In this document: positions 1-12,792 of the stretch, one piece after another
How the letters are laid out: every line of letters starts with the position of its first letter
How positions within the stretch are numbered: the stretch's first letter is position 1
Assembly (NCBI GenBank): GCA_025716855.1
Contig: JAIXMQ010000019.1
Location: 458,670 to 522,669, forward strand
Direction of reading: 5' to 3'
Source: Pilaira anomala
Lineage: Eukaryota > Mucoromycota > Mucoromycetes > Mucorales > Mucoraceae
Length of the DNA: 64,000 bases
Program-made: the position numbers and the translations under genes
Notes under the pieces: model-generated
What the model was told of the DNA's origin: nothing
Database searches by the model: none
What the model saw: only the letters and a program-made list of their open reading frames with translations

Positions 1-566
1 TGAAAAAGACGAATCTTCTCGCTTTTAATACCATTCATAGCAGTTATTCAACAAGGATGCAAAACTAAATAAATAATCGCAACGGTGATATGGTTAGTTT
101 ATAAAAGACTCGACTCGATTTCCTGTGAATATTAAAGCCGCATACATAGCATTGAGAATAAATAAAAATAACTATAGTGCTTATTCTCTACTATCTACTT
201 TTTATAATCATATCTATCAGTTGATGATGACCCACTACATTTCGGATCAAATGCTCCTGCTGGACCTTTATTCTGTGACACATGGGAAAATCGGGTAATT
301 CTACTCTCGCTCTTTTTTTTTTCAAATACATAATAATGTATAACCTGAATTTGACTTGTAGTAATAAATTCTACATTATTTTATAATATACTTGCTATAA
401 GAGAAACCCGATTTTTAATTCTCTAAATATTACACGGTTTTTTTTTTATTGATTTATTTCTTTTTGATGATGATTTGAAAAAAAACAGGGTTAAAGGGGG
501 GGATGGAGGGGAGAGATATGTAAGAAGAAGAAGAAGAAAAAAAAAAAAAAAGAATTACATATTTTT
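1..566. other. Intergenic, downstream of exportin-T
   Basis: No coding region seen. The stretch is AT-rich, with T-runs near 310 and 440 and a GAA-rich run followed by an A-run at 521-551. It lies 3' of the minus-strand exportin-T gene and presumably holds its 3' UTR. No other signal can be supported. Confidence 0.6.
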
Positions 567-3500
567 TTAACTTTTAGCCTCGGAAATGAAAGACTACAGG
601 AAGAGGTTAGGTATTATAAAATAATAAAAAAAATAAAAAATTTCTTACCTGGAAATATTTTTTAAATGCTCTAGAGTCATATTGTCTAACTGCTTGACAA
701 TATCTTTCCGCTGTTTCAGGAGGACATTGAATAGAAGGGAAGAATACATTGTTCATGTATTCAATAAAGTTATTACCTTGTTTCAAATATAAGGCTTTTT
801 GAATAGTAGTCATTTCACCAAAGACCTAAAAAATATATATATATATATAAAAAAGAAACATGAGTTGATGATATAAAACCATATATTTTATATATATATA
901 TATATCACTTTTACCAGAATAGATTGTCCATCCGCTAAATTAAAAGCTGCGCTCATAGGAACAGTAAATGTGATGGGTAAAAGTTCATTATAGACAAACT
1001 GATCAAATCCAGGTACAGGTTGTTGATTATTGGTGTTATCAACTGGCATGGTCCAAGCATTGACCATTTTCAAAAAGACACCAAAGGACATCTTTTGTGT
1101 AGTAGGATCCGAATTATCCTTTGCGAAATGAACAAAGGTTTGAAGGATAGTGGGTAAATGCTCCAAATTACGCTTACTGACAAAGACACTTTCGACACTG
1201 GAATTGAATAAACTAAGGATGAAATTCAAATAGGCCTTGCGAAGATCTAACAACAAAACGGCTTCATCTGTACCAGAGGGTGTGGTATTTAAGAAATCAA
1301 AAACTCGTTTGACAAGTGGTAATAAAAGTTCATCAATGATGGGTTCAATCATAGGTTTGTATTTGTGTGCAACCAAGCCGATAAATGGCAAGAAATCAAC
1401 TAATTCCGTGACTTGACACTCGGTTAATAATCCATTGATAAGGTTGGGTAAATAAGGTAATACTTCGCTTCCTAAACATGTAATCAATCGTGCAAATGTG
1501 TATCGAACCGCATCTCGAATAAGTGAAATTTGGTTAAAGTTTTGTAAAGCACTTAAAATAATTTCTGTAGCTTGAACAAAGACTGCGGCCCAAGGTTCTT
1601 GAACACTTTCTGCTGATTTCACCAAAGTAGGGAAACCTTTTCAAAAAAAAAAAAAAAAAAAAATAAGAGAAGTCAGTTTTTTTTTTTTTTTGCTTTCCTT
1701 TCCAACTATTATATAAAACTCACCTTTAGCAACACTACCAATGGCCATAATATAATGATGTAATTGAAGCAAGAACAATTCGTCTTCTGGGCTATAAGAT
1801 TGAGCCATAGAAGATTGAATTCCTTTCACCAAAGGTTCTAAAACGATTTGAAGGTACTCTGTTTGCTTCATGGGATCAATTCCTTCTAATGAGATTAACA
1901 AACCGACCGTTTCAAACAAATACAATTGACTATCAAAAGTAGAAGCAGCAGGAATAGGCATGCCATCCATTGTATTTGTTTCCACAACAGGTTCTGCTTG
2001 AATTGTCAATAAATCACCAATAGAAGAAAGTACGTTTTCAATATAATTTCCCATCTTGGGTCGAAGATTTTTTACGAATCGTTGGAAAAGATACCAACAT
2101 CTTGTACGGATTTGTTTTACGGGGTGGTGTAAACCACGTGTATCGACAAATGATGCTAATGCTTGAGGAAGTAATGCAGGACGTTGCTCAAAATATTGAT
2201 AATAACGAGAGATGTTTTCAAAATATTGTAAAGCAGTAGAAGGATGAGGGTAAGCAGAAATATCTAATAAAAAGGTTTTAATTTCTGATTATACATTCTG
2301 TAATATATATATATATATATATATACAAAAAAAACTTACTTGAAGAAACCATTTCAGCTACTAAATCACCTAAAGGACTTAAAGTATCATCAGGATTTAC
2401 GAAAATCATGGAAGCCTTTGAAAGTGCTTCACCATAACAGTAAAGTACATAAAGACATAATTCCACATCACGCCAATTCAACTCTGTTCCATTTTTATAT
2501 TTATTAAAAGTATCCATGACGAATGAATGAATATAACGGACATATAAGTCTTCATTAATCATTGCAATATGTTCAGCAAAAATTCTCAAATTCTATATAA
2601 AATTTTAACAATGTGTCCTTTTTAATTCTCTCCTTTGTTTTTTTACCTTTCTCATTTCAAAAAATAAAGCTTCTTCCTCTGGTTCATCCTCATCTGCATC
2701 CCATTCAGTTTCATCATCATATCTCAACTTTACAGTGATAACATTTAATAATGATACCAAAAATTCATGTTGACCTTGTGAAAGAGATTGTTGTTGTTTC
2801 TTTTGTCTCTTATACTAAGATGGAAAAAAAGAAAAAAAAAATGTTATTTTATATACTATAAATAATTTCAATCCTAATACGAACAATATACAACATATCA
2901 TTGACAAATGGGAATACAGCAGAAGAAGTATCATCAAATTCATTTGCCAAGAATTGTAACAAATAAGGTGTCACTTGCTCGATCATGGACCAAGCAGTTG
3001 TTTTTCCTTCAGCAGGAAGTGATGTTTCGGCATAAATTTTACAAAGTTCAGTACCCAAAGCGTTAATCAAGCGTGCAACATATTCAACAAATTCAGGATC
3101 AGACTAAAAAAAAAAAAAAAAAAAAAATACATACATAAAAATTTTGACATATTCAAGTAAGAAAAAAAAAAAACTTACCAAATCCAATCTTGTCAACATG
3201 TTTGTAATATTCAACATTTGAAGCATATTCAATTTATCCATTGGCAACATACCCTTACTAATGACATCAGCAAGACACTCACAAGCGGGAATACGTAAGT
3301 TTGTATCAGCCAATAATTCATACAATACATTCATCACTTGATCATTAACAACAAGGGAGATATCCATCCAAGCAATATAAGAACCGATATTTTTTAAAGC
3401 CAATTGAGCAATACTAGGGTTTGTCGATCTAAATTCCTGTAATAATTCGAACCAAAAGGAAGCTAATAATTGAATATCACCTAAACGCATAGCATCTTTA

Positions 3501-4308
3501 ATATTTGTGTTTCGAACTACTTCTTCACGTGTACGAGGAATATCCATACGAGCAATTTCTTCATCGATACTGATACAAAGTCGAAGAAAGAAATCTGCTG
3601 CTTTCTCATGAGATGGTGTACCAGAGGGTGTCTTGGCAACTGCCATCATATCTTTAAAAAAAGAAGGCCAAATAGTAGGGTATACGTGAGTGAATAAAAT
3701 CGTGAGTGATTGAGCTGTCTTATTTCGAATAACTATTTATATATACAAAAGTTAGTCCCTTTCTCTCTGTCTCTCTGTCTCTCTCTTAGGATCAACTTAC
3801 AAGATTCCTCAGATCCAGCATTGGTGTTATCAACAAATTCTCTACGAAGATATTCCATCATGGTTCTTTGAATGTACTCTACTGCGGCACTATCTAAGCT
3901 GTCATATCTATATAAAGAAATATGAGTCAAAATGTATATATCACCTGTCTTTTTTTTTTTTATATGTACCTATTTCTTAATGTGTTTTCAACTACTTGCA
4001 AAGAAAAGAACCGAGCCTCAGGAAGGCTAAGTAAATATCCATATTAGTTTTTCTCTCTTTATTGTCCTTTTCTATATTTAAATACTTTACGCTTTAGGTT
4101 CCTTCATAAATAATTGAATACATAATTGCCAACCGTCCTCGGAATTCTTGACTTGTTCACAATATGCATTTGCCTATAAAAAAAAAAAAAAAAAAAAAGA
4201 TGACAAGTAAGTTTTCAAAGAACGAAGAGAAAGAGAAGAGATAAAATGCACGCGTTAAGAGGGAGTGAGAGAGGGGATGAATAAGAAGGGAATGGAGAGA
4301 AGGGGAAA

Positions 4309-4349
<41 letters not shown>

Positions 4350-4417
4350 TGAGCTTTCAAGTTGGGATCAACTTGAGGTCCAAGAGCATACATTACAGCT
4401 TGTTCGATTTGATCCAT
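567..4417 (-). CDS. los1: Exportin-T (tRNA nuclear export receptor), 12 exons
   Basis: A karyopherin of the XPOT/Los1 family, which carries mature tRNA out of the nucleus with Ran-GTP. Exons by phase: 4417-4349, 4173-4091, 4026-3970, 3907-3801, 3732-3179, 3103-2885, 2814-2647, 2592-2340, 2284-1724, 1636-915, 825-649 and 593-567, giving 998 aa (human XPOT is about 960). All phases are consistent. Diagnostic stretches are IRNKTAQ, the Xpo1-like block TREEVVRNTNIKDAMR, IAWMDISLVVND, an acidic DETEWDADEDEPEEE block, FNLADGQSIL and a C-terminus AFKKYFQ/SFISEAKS. These match the order and wording of animal exportin-T. The last coding exon is only 27 nt. The donor at 2884 reads GTTCGT, not the usual GTAAGT/GTAAAA, and is the least certain junction. 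Introns hold A/T tracts of up to ~28 nt. The start is the first ATG (MDQIEQAV). Confidence 0.93.
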
Positions 4418-5574
4418 TTTTGTCTATTTTATGAAAAAAGAAAGTGATTCTTGATCGTTTTTTTTTTTCAAGTGGTTGTTATAGTTATCGCTGTTGTAAA
4501 AAAGAGAGAGAAAAAAAAAAAAAAAAAAAAAAAAACTTTACAAGACTTTTTTTTTTTTTTTCATTTTAAATGACCGAAAAAAAAAGTCGCGGTTGTATCC
4601 TTTTTATGAACCATTCAACTTCAGCCATTTCCTCGTTTTTACCTTAATTGGCTAAAAGTTCGTGTGTTCAAGCATAAATCATATTTTTGAAGTCACTTTT
4701 GGTTCCTCTAACTTTAACTTGATTATTCTTAATCGTATTTTATATCGAAACCTTAAAAAAAAAATTTGATTTGTACTCAAATTATAAAATAAAAACCAAC
4801 TAACTATTGTACACTATATTAATATTTTGTTAACGAGAAACAAACAACTTTATTTTCGTGTATTTTATATGATTCAATTTCTGTTTCATCCCATATGATC
4901 AAGATACATATGTCACGGAATAAAGCTTGTGACACCGATCGTCTTGCCCGATTATACGGGTTTTCCCTTTCAGGTACTACATTTTTTTTTTTTTTTTAAA
5001 TATGCATAAAAAAAAAAAAGGTTATCCTTTTCAGGTAGAAGGTCGTGCAGAAATTTAGTTTTTAGAATGTATAAGAGGAATTCAAATGAGCCCTCTTCTA
5101 TTCTCCCAGATCCCGAGAAGTTTGATTCCTATTCGTTGGGTTGCGACCTGATAAAATGAATTTAATAATAAATAACAATAGAAAACTTAAATGATTCACA
5201 ACTATTACTCTTAGTAAACACGTGCATGTTTACTAGGTAAAAACCTGGTCATATTAAAATTACAAAATCTTATTGCTTGTGCTTCTAACATTATATAAAT
5301 CAATCTACATACTTTCAAGTGGAAGGAAAGCTTTAGTTATTGATATATTGATTATTCTTTAGCAACCAAACCAAGATTTCGTGTTTAGACTTTGGGAAAA
5401 AAAAATTAACGTTCCTTTTTTCACTGAAACGTTTTTTCTAATATAAATGTATATTATCATATTTATTTAACAATTCTTTTTTTTTTTTAAAGGGAAAACA
5501 GGAAATTCCACCCCAGATCGCCTACTTTTTCTTTCTTTAAAAAAATGAGTACTTCTGAAACTATCGTTGTACTA
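4418..5574. other. Intergenic, 5' of exportin-T
   Basis: Contains the exportin-T upstream region with long A and T tracts at 4508-4560. No open frame has coding character. A 5041-5148 segment with a tRNA-like 3' half was examined and rejected. The rest shows nothing I can support. Confidence 0.5.
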
Positions 5575-7315
5575 TATTAGCAAAGCCTTTACGTTACGAT
5601 ACGTGTTTACTGACCTTCATTTGTTTTTTTTTTTTTTTTTTTTGATCAAGGATTTCTTTTTTTTTGTTCTTAGCGGAAAAACTGTCAGCTAATCAAATCG
5701 TCTAAAAAAGTGAAAAAAAAATACATTCTTAAGCAAAAATCAATCAGTCCCCCCTCCCCTTCACATTTTTTCAAAAATTAGAAATGTAGATATATCTTTT
5801 CATTAGAACTTTTTTTTTAAATCTTGGTCTTTTAATGATAGATGTAAAATTTTGCGCTATTTCGAATGATGTAAAAAGCAAAAAAAAAAAAACCAACTAA
5901 TAATAAAAATGAATGGTTATTTCGAGAAAACAAAATAAAGTTTCTGTTATAGCTAGTATATTTTGTACATATAAACATTTAAGTTAAAGTATATAGATAA
6001 ATGCGCATTCAAATTATACATTATCTATATATCATATTGCATAATAAATAAGTTGAATTAGAGGAACTTCACTTTGACAAGAAGGTATTTTTTTGCCAGA
6101 ATTTTGATTTCTGGGACTAAAGAATAAGGTGTATGTAGATCATGCTACATGCACTCTCTATTTATAGTGCATGTAAGAAAAAACAGTCTTTTGTTAGAGA
6201 AAGTATATTTCTTACATATGAGAAAATGTATCTCTATATGGAGATATCTGCCCATCTAAATTTAATACTCTCTGTATATAATAATGCATAGTAAAATAGC
6301 TGATATAGAAGGACTTTACTTTGACAAGAAAGAGGTTTCCAAAACTTAAAATTTAGGTTGTGTTTAGTCAATTTTAGGGTGTCTACATCTAGCTCCAGAA
6401 ATCAAAATTCTGGCAAAAAAATACCTTCTTGTCAAAGTGAAGTTCCTCTAATTCAACTTATTTATTATGCAATATGATATATAGATAATGTATAATTTGA
6501 ATGCGCATTTATCTATATACTTTAGCTTATATGCTTATATGTACAAAATATACTTGCTATAACAGAAACTGTATTTTGTTTTCTCGCAATAACTATTCAT
6601 TTTTATAATTAGTTGTTTTTGCTTTTTACATCATTCGAAAGAGCACAAAATTTTACATCTATCATTAAAAGACTAAGTTTTAAAAAAAGTTCTAAATGAA
6701 AAGATATATCTACATTTCTAATTTTTGAAAAAATGCGAAAGGGGGGGGGGGAGGGAAGATACGCTGGGACGTATCCTCACTTCATGAATATAGGGCCAAT
6801 ATTGGAAATAAAATCAAAATTTGGATAAAATGAAAATCCAAATCGCAGTCCAGATCGCATATCCAAGATTATCAGAGTTGATCCAAATTACAAAAAACTG
6901 GAGTACCTCATTTAAGAGACGATGAGAAGGTTGAGAAAGCGATTATATAGTAAATGTCTGTTTTAGGTTTGTATTTTAAAACCAGACAATATCCTTGAGT
7001 GAAGGAACGAATGGATCAAGTAATTTCATCTATAATGGAGAATCAATAGTACAAAAATAAAATAACACTTAAATTTTACATGCATGTGTACATATTTATT
7101 TATACATTTGTAAAAGAAAAATATATCACAAGTGAAATGATTGATTTTTTGCTTAAGAATGTATTTTTTTTCACTCTTTTAGACGATTTGATTGGCTGAC
7201 AGTTTTTCTGGTATATAATAATAACCTTCTTTATATTGTCTCCTTTTCTTCTTTATCAGAAAGACTAACGAAGGTCAGTAAACATGAAGTGTGTAGCATA
7301 GGCCATTTGCTAAAT
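5575..7315. repeat. Imperfect 1.7-kb hairpin (long inverted repeat)
   Basis: The left arm (about 5575-6114) is matched in reverse complement by the right arm (6395 to about 7315). Outer anchor: GTTTACTGACCTTC at 5605-5618 against GAAGGTCAGTAAAC at 7270-7283. Inner anchor: GCCAGAATTTTGATTTCTGG at 6095-6114 against its complement at 6395-6414. Between them the match is nearly continuous (AAGAAGGTATTTTTTTGCC, AATGCGCATT, GACGATTTGATTGGCTGACAG). The right arm is interrupted by about 380 bp (roughly 6755-7137) absent from the left. The ~280-bp loop (6115-6394) includes a partial echo, CTTTACTTTGACAAGAAAG near 6314. No transposase frame is present, so it could be a foldback or MITE-like element, or an inverted duplication. 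Confidence 0.85.
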
Positions 7316-8759
7316 TAATGAATTAGTAGCTTCGAAAAGACCCACATGGGTGGGAAATCCAAGTGTGGGTGATGTTTAATTTCTACCTTTTCATTTTGTC
7401 TATTAAAACTAGACATTATTTGCATAAAGTGAAATAAAATAAGGTAAAAACCACACTCTTTTCATATACAATAGTGTTATATCACTAAAAGTTTATAACC
7501 TTAGTAACACTGTTGTCTTGATTTTGATATAAATGACAAAAAAAAAAAAAAAACTTTTGTTTTTGTATGTAAGCGATGTCAGCAAACATTTGTAGGATAA
7601 TAAGAATTCATATTTGTGTATTTTTTCTTCTACTTTTCAATCAAATGGATGAGTTTTTTTTTTTATACTGTCAAAAAAGCTAAGGAAATGAGATATAAAG
7701 GGGGGGGGGGAGTGATTCTTATCTTTCTATTTTCTGTATCTGTCACAGAATTGCATTGATGAGTAATAGCAAAAATAGGAGTAATTTTCTATAGACCTGC
7801 CTTTTTTTTTTTTTTTTTTTAAAAAAAATCATCCTTTACCAACTCTTTTTCTCAGTTTTCATAAATTATATGTCAACTATTTACATACTGAACGCTTTCT
7901 CTAAATTTATAAATAAGTACGATTTTTTTTTTTTTTTTACTGATATGCTTGTTGTAATATTTGTGTTGACCCTTAAAAATATCAGAAAACAGGTGGGTTT
8001 TAAAGTCAGGAACTACACATTAAAAAAAAAAATAAGTGAGATATATGTAGCTTGGAGACAACACTCAGTTGCACTTTTTTTTTTTGGTTTTTCTTTAAAA
8101 AAAAAAGAAAAAAGCCTTGATTTAAATACTTATATTTTTTCTGTCATGCATTACCTGTCAAAGTACAAAAAAGCTATCAATTTTTTTTTCTTTTTTTTTT
8201 TAAAGTTTGTTGATGTACTCCGACCCGAGAAAAAAAAAATCGGTTCAAAAGTAAATTGTTTATAATGTAAAGTTTTTTGGGTTGATTTAGTTTTGATTGA
8301 TATTTTTATTTGTTTACAAAAAAAATGTGTGTGTGTTTTTTCGGAGAGAGAGAGAGAGAGAGAGAGTTATGATTTAAACAAGAAACAGGTTTGTGGTTTA
8401 CTTATTTGTATGATGGCTTCTATTACCGTGTAACAAATACACAAAGAAAAAAAAAAGCACACTATTACAGTTTTATGAAGTGAAGTTTATTTCCTAAGTT
8501 TTTTTTTTTTTTTTTTCTTAAAAAAAAAAAAATCTTGAAAGTTCATTCAATCTATTACTTTGGATACCATTTTTCTCATTGATCTTTTTCTTTAAAAAAT
8601 ATTTCGTTTCCATGGGAACAAATACATACACATTTTTCGGATCTAAAAAAAAAAAAAAGTGCCTGAATTTCTATCAGGTGTGTAACTTATGTAGCGTGTG
8701 TTGTAAACAAATTGTCAACTCAGATATAAAGTTGCACTCGTGCCCAATCCGAGTTTAGG

Positions 8760-8790
<31 letters not shown>

Positions 8791-8866
8791 AAGGTCGGGT
8801 ATATTTTTTTATTTTCTTCCTTTCTTCTTTTTTTTTTTTCATCTAATTTATAAAAAAAAAAAAAAC
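7316..8866. other. Intergenic, upstream of myosin V
   Basis: No gene seen. Contains homopolymers (7540-7555, 7802-7820, 8760-8790), a G-run at 7701, and a (GA)n run at 8345-8366. The open frame at 7870-8265 is built largely of poly-K/poly-F runs from A and T tracts and is not credible. A TC/T-rich leader precedes the myosin start. Confidence 0.5.
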
Positions 8867-11800
8867 ATGACAACCAACTTAGATTTAATTCAAGTCTATA
8901 CAGAAGGTATAAAGGCTTGGTTTGCAGATGAAGAAAATGGTTGGGTCTCTGCTTCAGTTGTTTCAAAACAACAAGACGCACAAAAAGTCAAAATTGTATT
9001 TCAAGATGACGAGAACGCAGATAAAGTAATAATAAATAACTCTTTTTTTTTTTTTGAAACACACAACACTTTTTATTTAATTTTTTTTTTTTAATTGTTT
9101 CGTAGGAACATGTGTTTGAAGCTAAACTTGTAGATATTGAAAAAAATAAAGTGACTTTACCACCACTTCGAAACCCTCCTAGAATGGAGAACACGGACGA
9201 TTTAACTAACTTGAGTTATCTTAATGAACCTTCAGGTACGTTGTGATACATTACTCCTATTAAAAAAAAAAAAAAAAAAAAAAAGACCCTTCTATTTATC
9301 ATCACCACCTCCTCCTTTTTTTTTATATATATATATAGTGTTGAATACGATTAAAACTCGTTATGAGGAAAAGAATATTTATACATATTCTGGTATTGTT
9401 TTAATCGCTACAAATCCTTTTGCTCGTGTACCTTTATATGAACCTGAAATCATTCAAAAATACTCGGGTAGTAGAAGAGGTGAACTTGAACCTCATTTAT
9501 TTGCTATCTCTGAAGATGCTTATAGATGCATGATTAGAGATAATAAGAATCAAACAATTATTGTATCAGGAGAGAGGTAAAACATCTCATACACACATGG
9601 ATCTACAGTTAGATACTTACTTATTTCTTTTAGTGGTGCTGGTAAAACTGTGAGTGCTAAATATATTATGCGTTATTTCGCTACAGCTGATGATAAAGAA
9701 GCATCTGGTAAAGAAGCGAAAGGAGAATCCATGACTGAAGTGGAAGAACAAATTTTAGGTAAAACTTTAGTACACTTTTGTTTGTTTGACATTAAGGCCC
9801 AGTTTGACTTATCCTTTTTTTTTTTTTAAAAAAAAATACTATTCAGCCACTAATCCTATTATGGAAGCATTTGGTAACGCAAAAACCACACGAAATGATA
9901 ACTCTTCAAGATTTGGTAAATACATTGAAATTCAATTTGATAATAAGCGTAATATTGTTGGAGCCAAGATCAAGACGTATTTATTAGAAAGATCAAGATT
10001 GATTTTCCAACCAGAGATTGAAAGAAATTACCATATTTTTTACCAGGTAAAGTAGAATTTATACAAGTAAAAAAAAAAAAAAATACAAGTTTGATCCCTA
10101 ACTGTCCCCCTCCCCCTCCCCCTTAAGTTATGTGCAGGAGCAAGTGAAAGCGAGAAAAAGGAGTTAGCCCTGAAAGCATGGTCCGAATTTCACTTTTTAA
10201 ATCAAAGTGGGACGGGAGAGATTCCAGGTGTAGATGATGCACAAGAGTTCCGAGATACGCGTACGGCCTTAAACACCATTGGTATTCATGAAGAAACACA
10301 GGCCGAGATATTTCGATTATTAGCAGCACTTTTACATTTAGGTAATATTGAGATTGGAGGTAGAAACGATGCTACTTTAACCGAAGATGAGCCCTCGCTT
10401 GTGAAGGCTACTGAATTATTAGGCTTGGATACGGCCGGATTCAGAAAATGGATAGTTCGAAAGCAAATCGTGACACGATCCGAAAAGATCATTACCAATT
10501 TATCTCCAACGCAAGCACAAGTTGTACGTGACTCAGTGGCAAAATACGTGTATGCCAATCTATTTGACTGGTTAGTGATGGTGATCAATTCAAGTCTTTC
10601 TTGTCCCAACCTAGACCAGATTGTGAACTTTATTGGTGTTTTGGATATTTATGGGTTTGAACATTTCAAGAAGAATTCGTTTGAACAGTTTTGTATTAAT
10701 TATGCCAATGAAAAGCTTCAACAACAGTTTAATCAACACGTGTTTAAATTGGAACAAGAAGAGTACGTAAGAGAAGAAATCGATTGGAAGTTTATTTCGT
10801 TCAGTGATAATCAAAAGTGTATTGAGATGATTGAGGCCAAGATGGGTATTTTGTCACTTTTGGATGAAGAGTCAAGATTGCCGTCTGGATCAGATCAAGG
10901 GTTCTGTAACAAACTGTATCAAAACTTTAATGCGACGCCTCAGTACGCCGATTACTTTAAAAAGCCTCGGTTCTCCAATGATGCCTTTGTTGTGGCACAT
11001 TATGCGCATGATGTTCAGTATGAAGCAGAAGGCTTCATGGATAAAAATAAAGATACAGTACCTGAAGAACTCTTGAGTTTACTTCAATCCTCTAAATCCT
11101 CCTTCCTTTCCGAAATGATCTCTACACCTACCACTGCACCTTCTACACCTACTACCATGGAACAAGCACCTAAAAAGGCCATGAATCAAGCCAAGAAACC
11201 TACTTTGGGTTCCATCTTTAAATTGTCCTTGATTAATTTAATGGACACGATTGGACAGACGAACGTACATTATATTCGATGTATTAAACCTAACGAAGCC
11301 AAGGTCGCTTGGATCTTTCAATCGAATATTGTTCTTTCTCAGTTACGAGCCTGTGGTGTATTAGAAACCATTCGTATCAGTTGTGCAGGATACCCTACCC
11401 GTTGGACATTCCAAGACTTTTCCGATCGTTATTATTCACTTGTGAATTTCTCTGTTTGGGATCCTAAATCGAACCCAGATATCAAGACGATCTGTTCAGA
11501 GATTTTGGATACGAATATCAAGGATAAGGATAAATACCAAGTAGGTCTCACCAAGATCTTTTTCCGTGCAGGACAATTGGCGTATATGGAGAAACTGAGA
11601 TCGGATCGATTAGGTGAATGCGCACTTTTGATCCAAAAGAACGTACGTCGATTCCTTGCTCGTCTTCGCTACACACGTGTACAAAAGTTAACCTTGATGT
11701 TACAATCGATTGCTCGAAAGCATGCAGCTAAAAAAGAAATGGAACTCTTGCGTAGAGAAAGAGCTGCGATTGTGATCCAAAAGAACTGGAGAAGATTTGT

Positions 11801-12551
11801 TGAAAGAAGAAAGTATTTAAAGACACGTCACTTTATTATTCAAATGCAGGCTGTGGTACGTGGTGCAGTAGCTAGAAAGAGACATGCCGAGTTGAAAAAG
11901 ACACATGCGGTTGTGTTGATCCAAAAGATAGCAAGAGGTTGGTTAGCACGTAAAAAGTATCAAGCGATTCGAAACTATATTATTTGTATTCAAACATGTG
12001 TTCGACGTCGTCATGCACGTAGACAGTTGGTGGTACTTCGTGCTGAGGCTCGATCTGTAAGTCATTTGAAGGAAGCATCCTATAAGTTAGAATCTCGCGT
12101 AGTGGATTTAATTGATAATTTGACACAACAACGAGAAGAGAAATCACGATTAAAATTAAAAGCGATTGAATTAGAAAATCAAGTACGTTCTTGGATTCAA
12201 AAGTATGATCGATTAGATCAAAAGGCCAAGGATTTAGAAGGTGTGATTGGTAAACCTGAACAAATGAAGTCAAGTGATGGTAAAGATAATTGGCATCAAT
12301 TACGTACACAAAGAGATACGCTTCAGATGGAATACATGAGTTCTTTAAATAAGATCAAGTCTCAAGATAAAGAATTGATGCGTTTAAAAGAAGAATTACT
12401 TCATCAGCGTGATGATGTTTCTCGGTTAAGAGTTGCTTCAAGAAATAGTAAGAATCTCAAGAAATCAAATGAGTCTGATATTAGTGAACTCAAGAATCAA
12501 ATATCTGCTTTAAAAGCGGCTACTGAGTACAAACTTTATGTACAACAATGA
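8867..12551 (+). CDS. Class V myosin heavy chain lacking the globular tail
   Basis: An actin motor of the Myo2/myosin V type. Exons 8867-9025, 9106-9235, 9339-9576, 9634-9758, 9847-10046 and 10128-12551 join in phase to 1,091 aa. The N-terminal SH3-like part ([15 protein letters not shown] style) is followed by the motor. The P-loop GESGAGKT (about 174-181) is formed across an intron. Switch I ([10 protein letters not shown]), the relay motif LDIYGFEHF and [20 protein letters not shown] are intact. Six IQ motifs run from about 780 to 918 (for example [30 protein letters not shown]), then about 150 residues of predicted coiled coil. The frame stops at TEYKLYVQQ, with no cargo-binding DIL domain before the next gene 240 bp away. 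The motor looks catalytically complete; the missing tail is the odd part. Confidence 0.93.
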
Positions 12552-12792
12552 TAATTTTAATACCTTATATATATAACAAAAAAGAAAAAATAAAGCCAGA
12601 AAACAAAATAGACTTATATTACATATTATAACGATTTTTATATCATCAACAAATGAAAATCATTTATTCCTTTTTGTATTATAAACTTTAAATTTAACCA
12701 CGCACAGCGGCGGTAAACTTTAAAAATACGAAACATTTTCCTTTTTTCCCTTTTTCTTTTTCTTTTTTTTTACTTTTTTTCAAGAAATCATC

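Noticed and set aside
4157..4447. Short frames of poly-K/poly-F on both strands inside exportin-T
   Set aside because: They run through intron homopolymers; only the 23-codon first exon is real coding sequence.
5041..5148. tRNA-like segment (GGTCG ... GTTTGATTCC ... CGACC)
   Set aside because: A B-box-like GTTTGATTCC and 5-bp end pairing are present, but no A box, anticodon arm or proper T-stem could be drawn. Probably chance or a decayed relic.
10123..10814. Minus-strand frames over the myosin motor
   Set aside because: Shadows of the motor-domain exon; codon composition follows the plus-strand gene.
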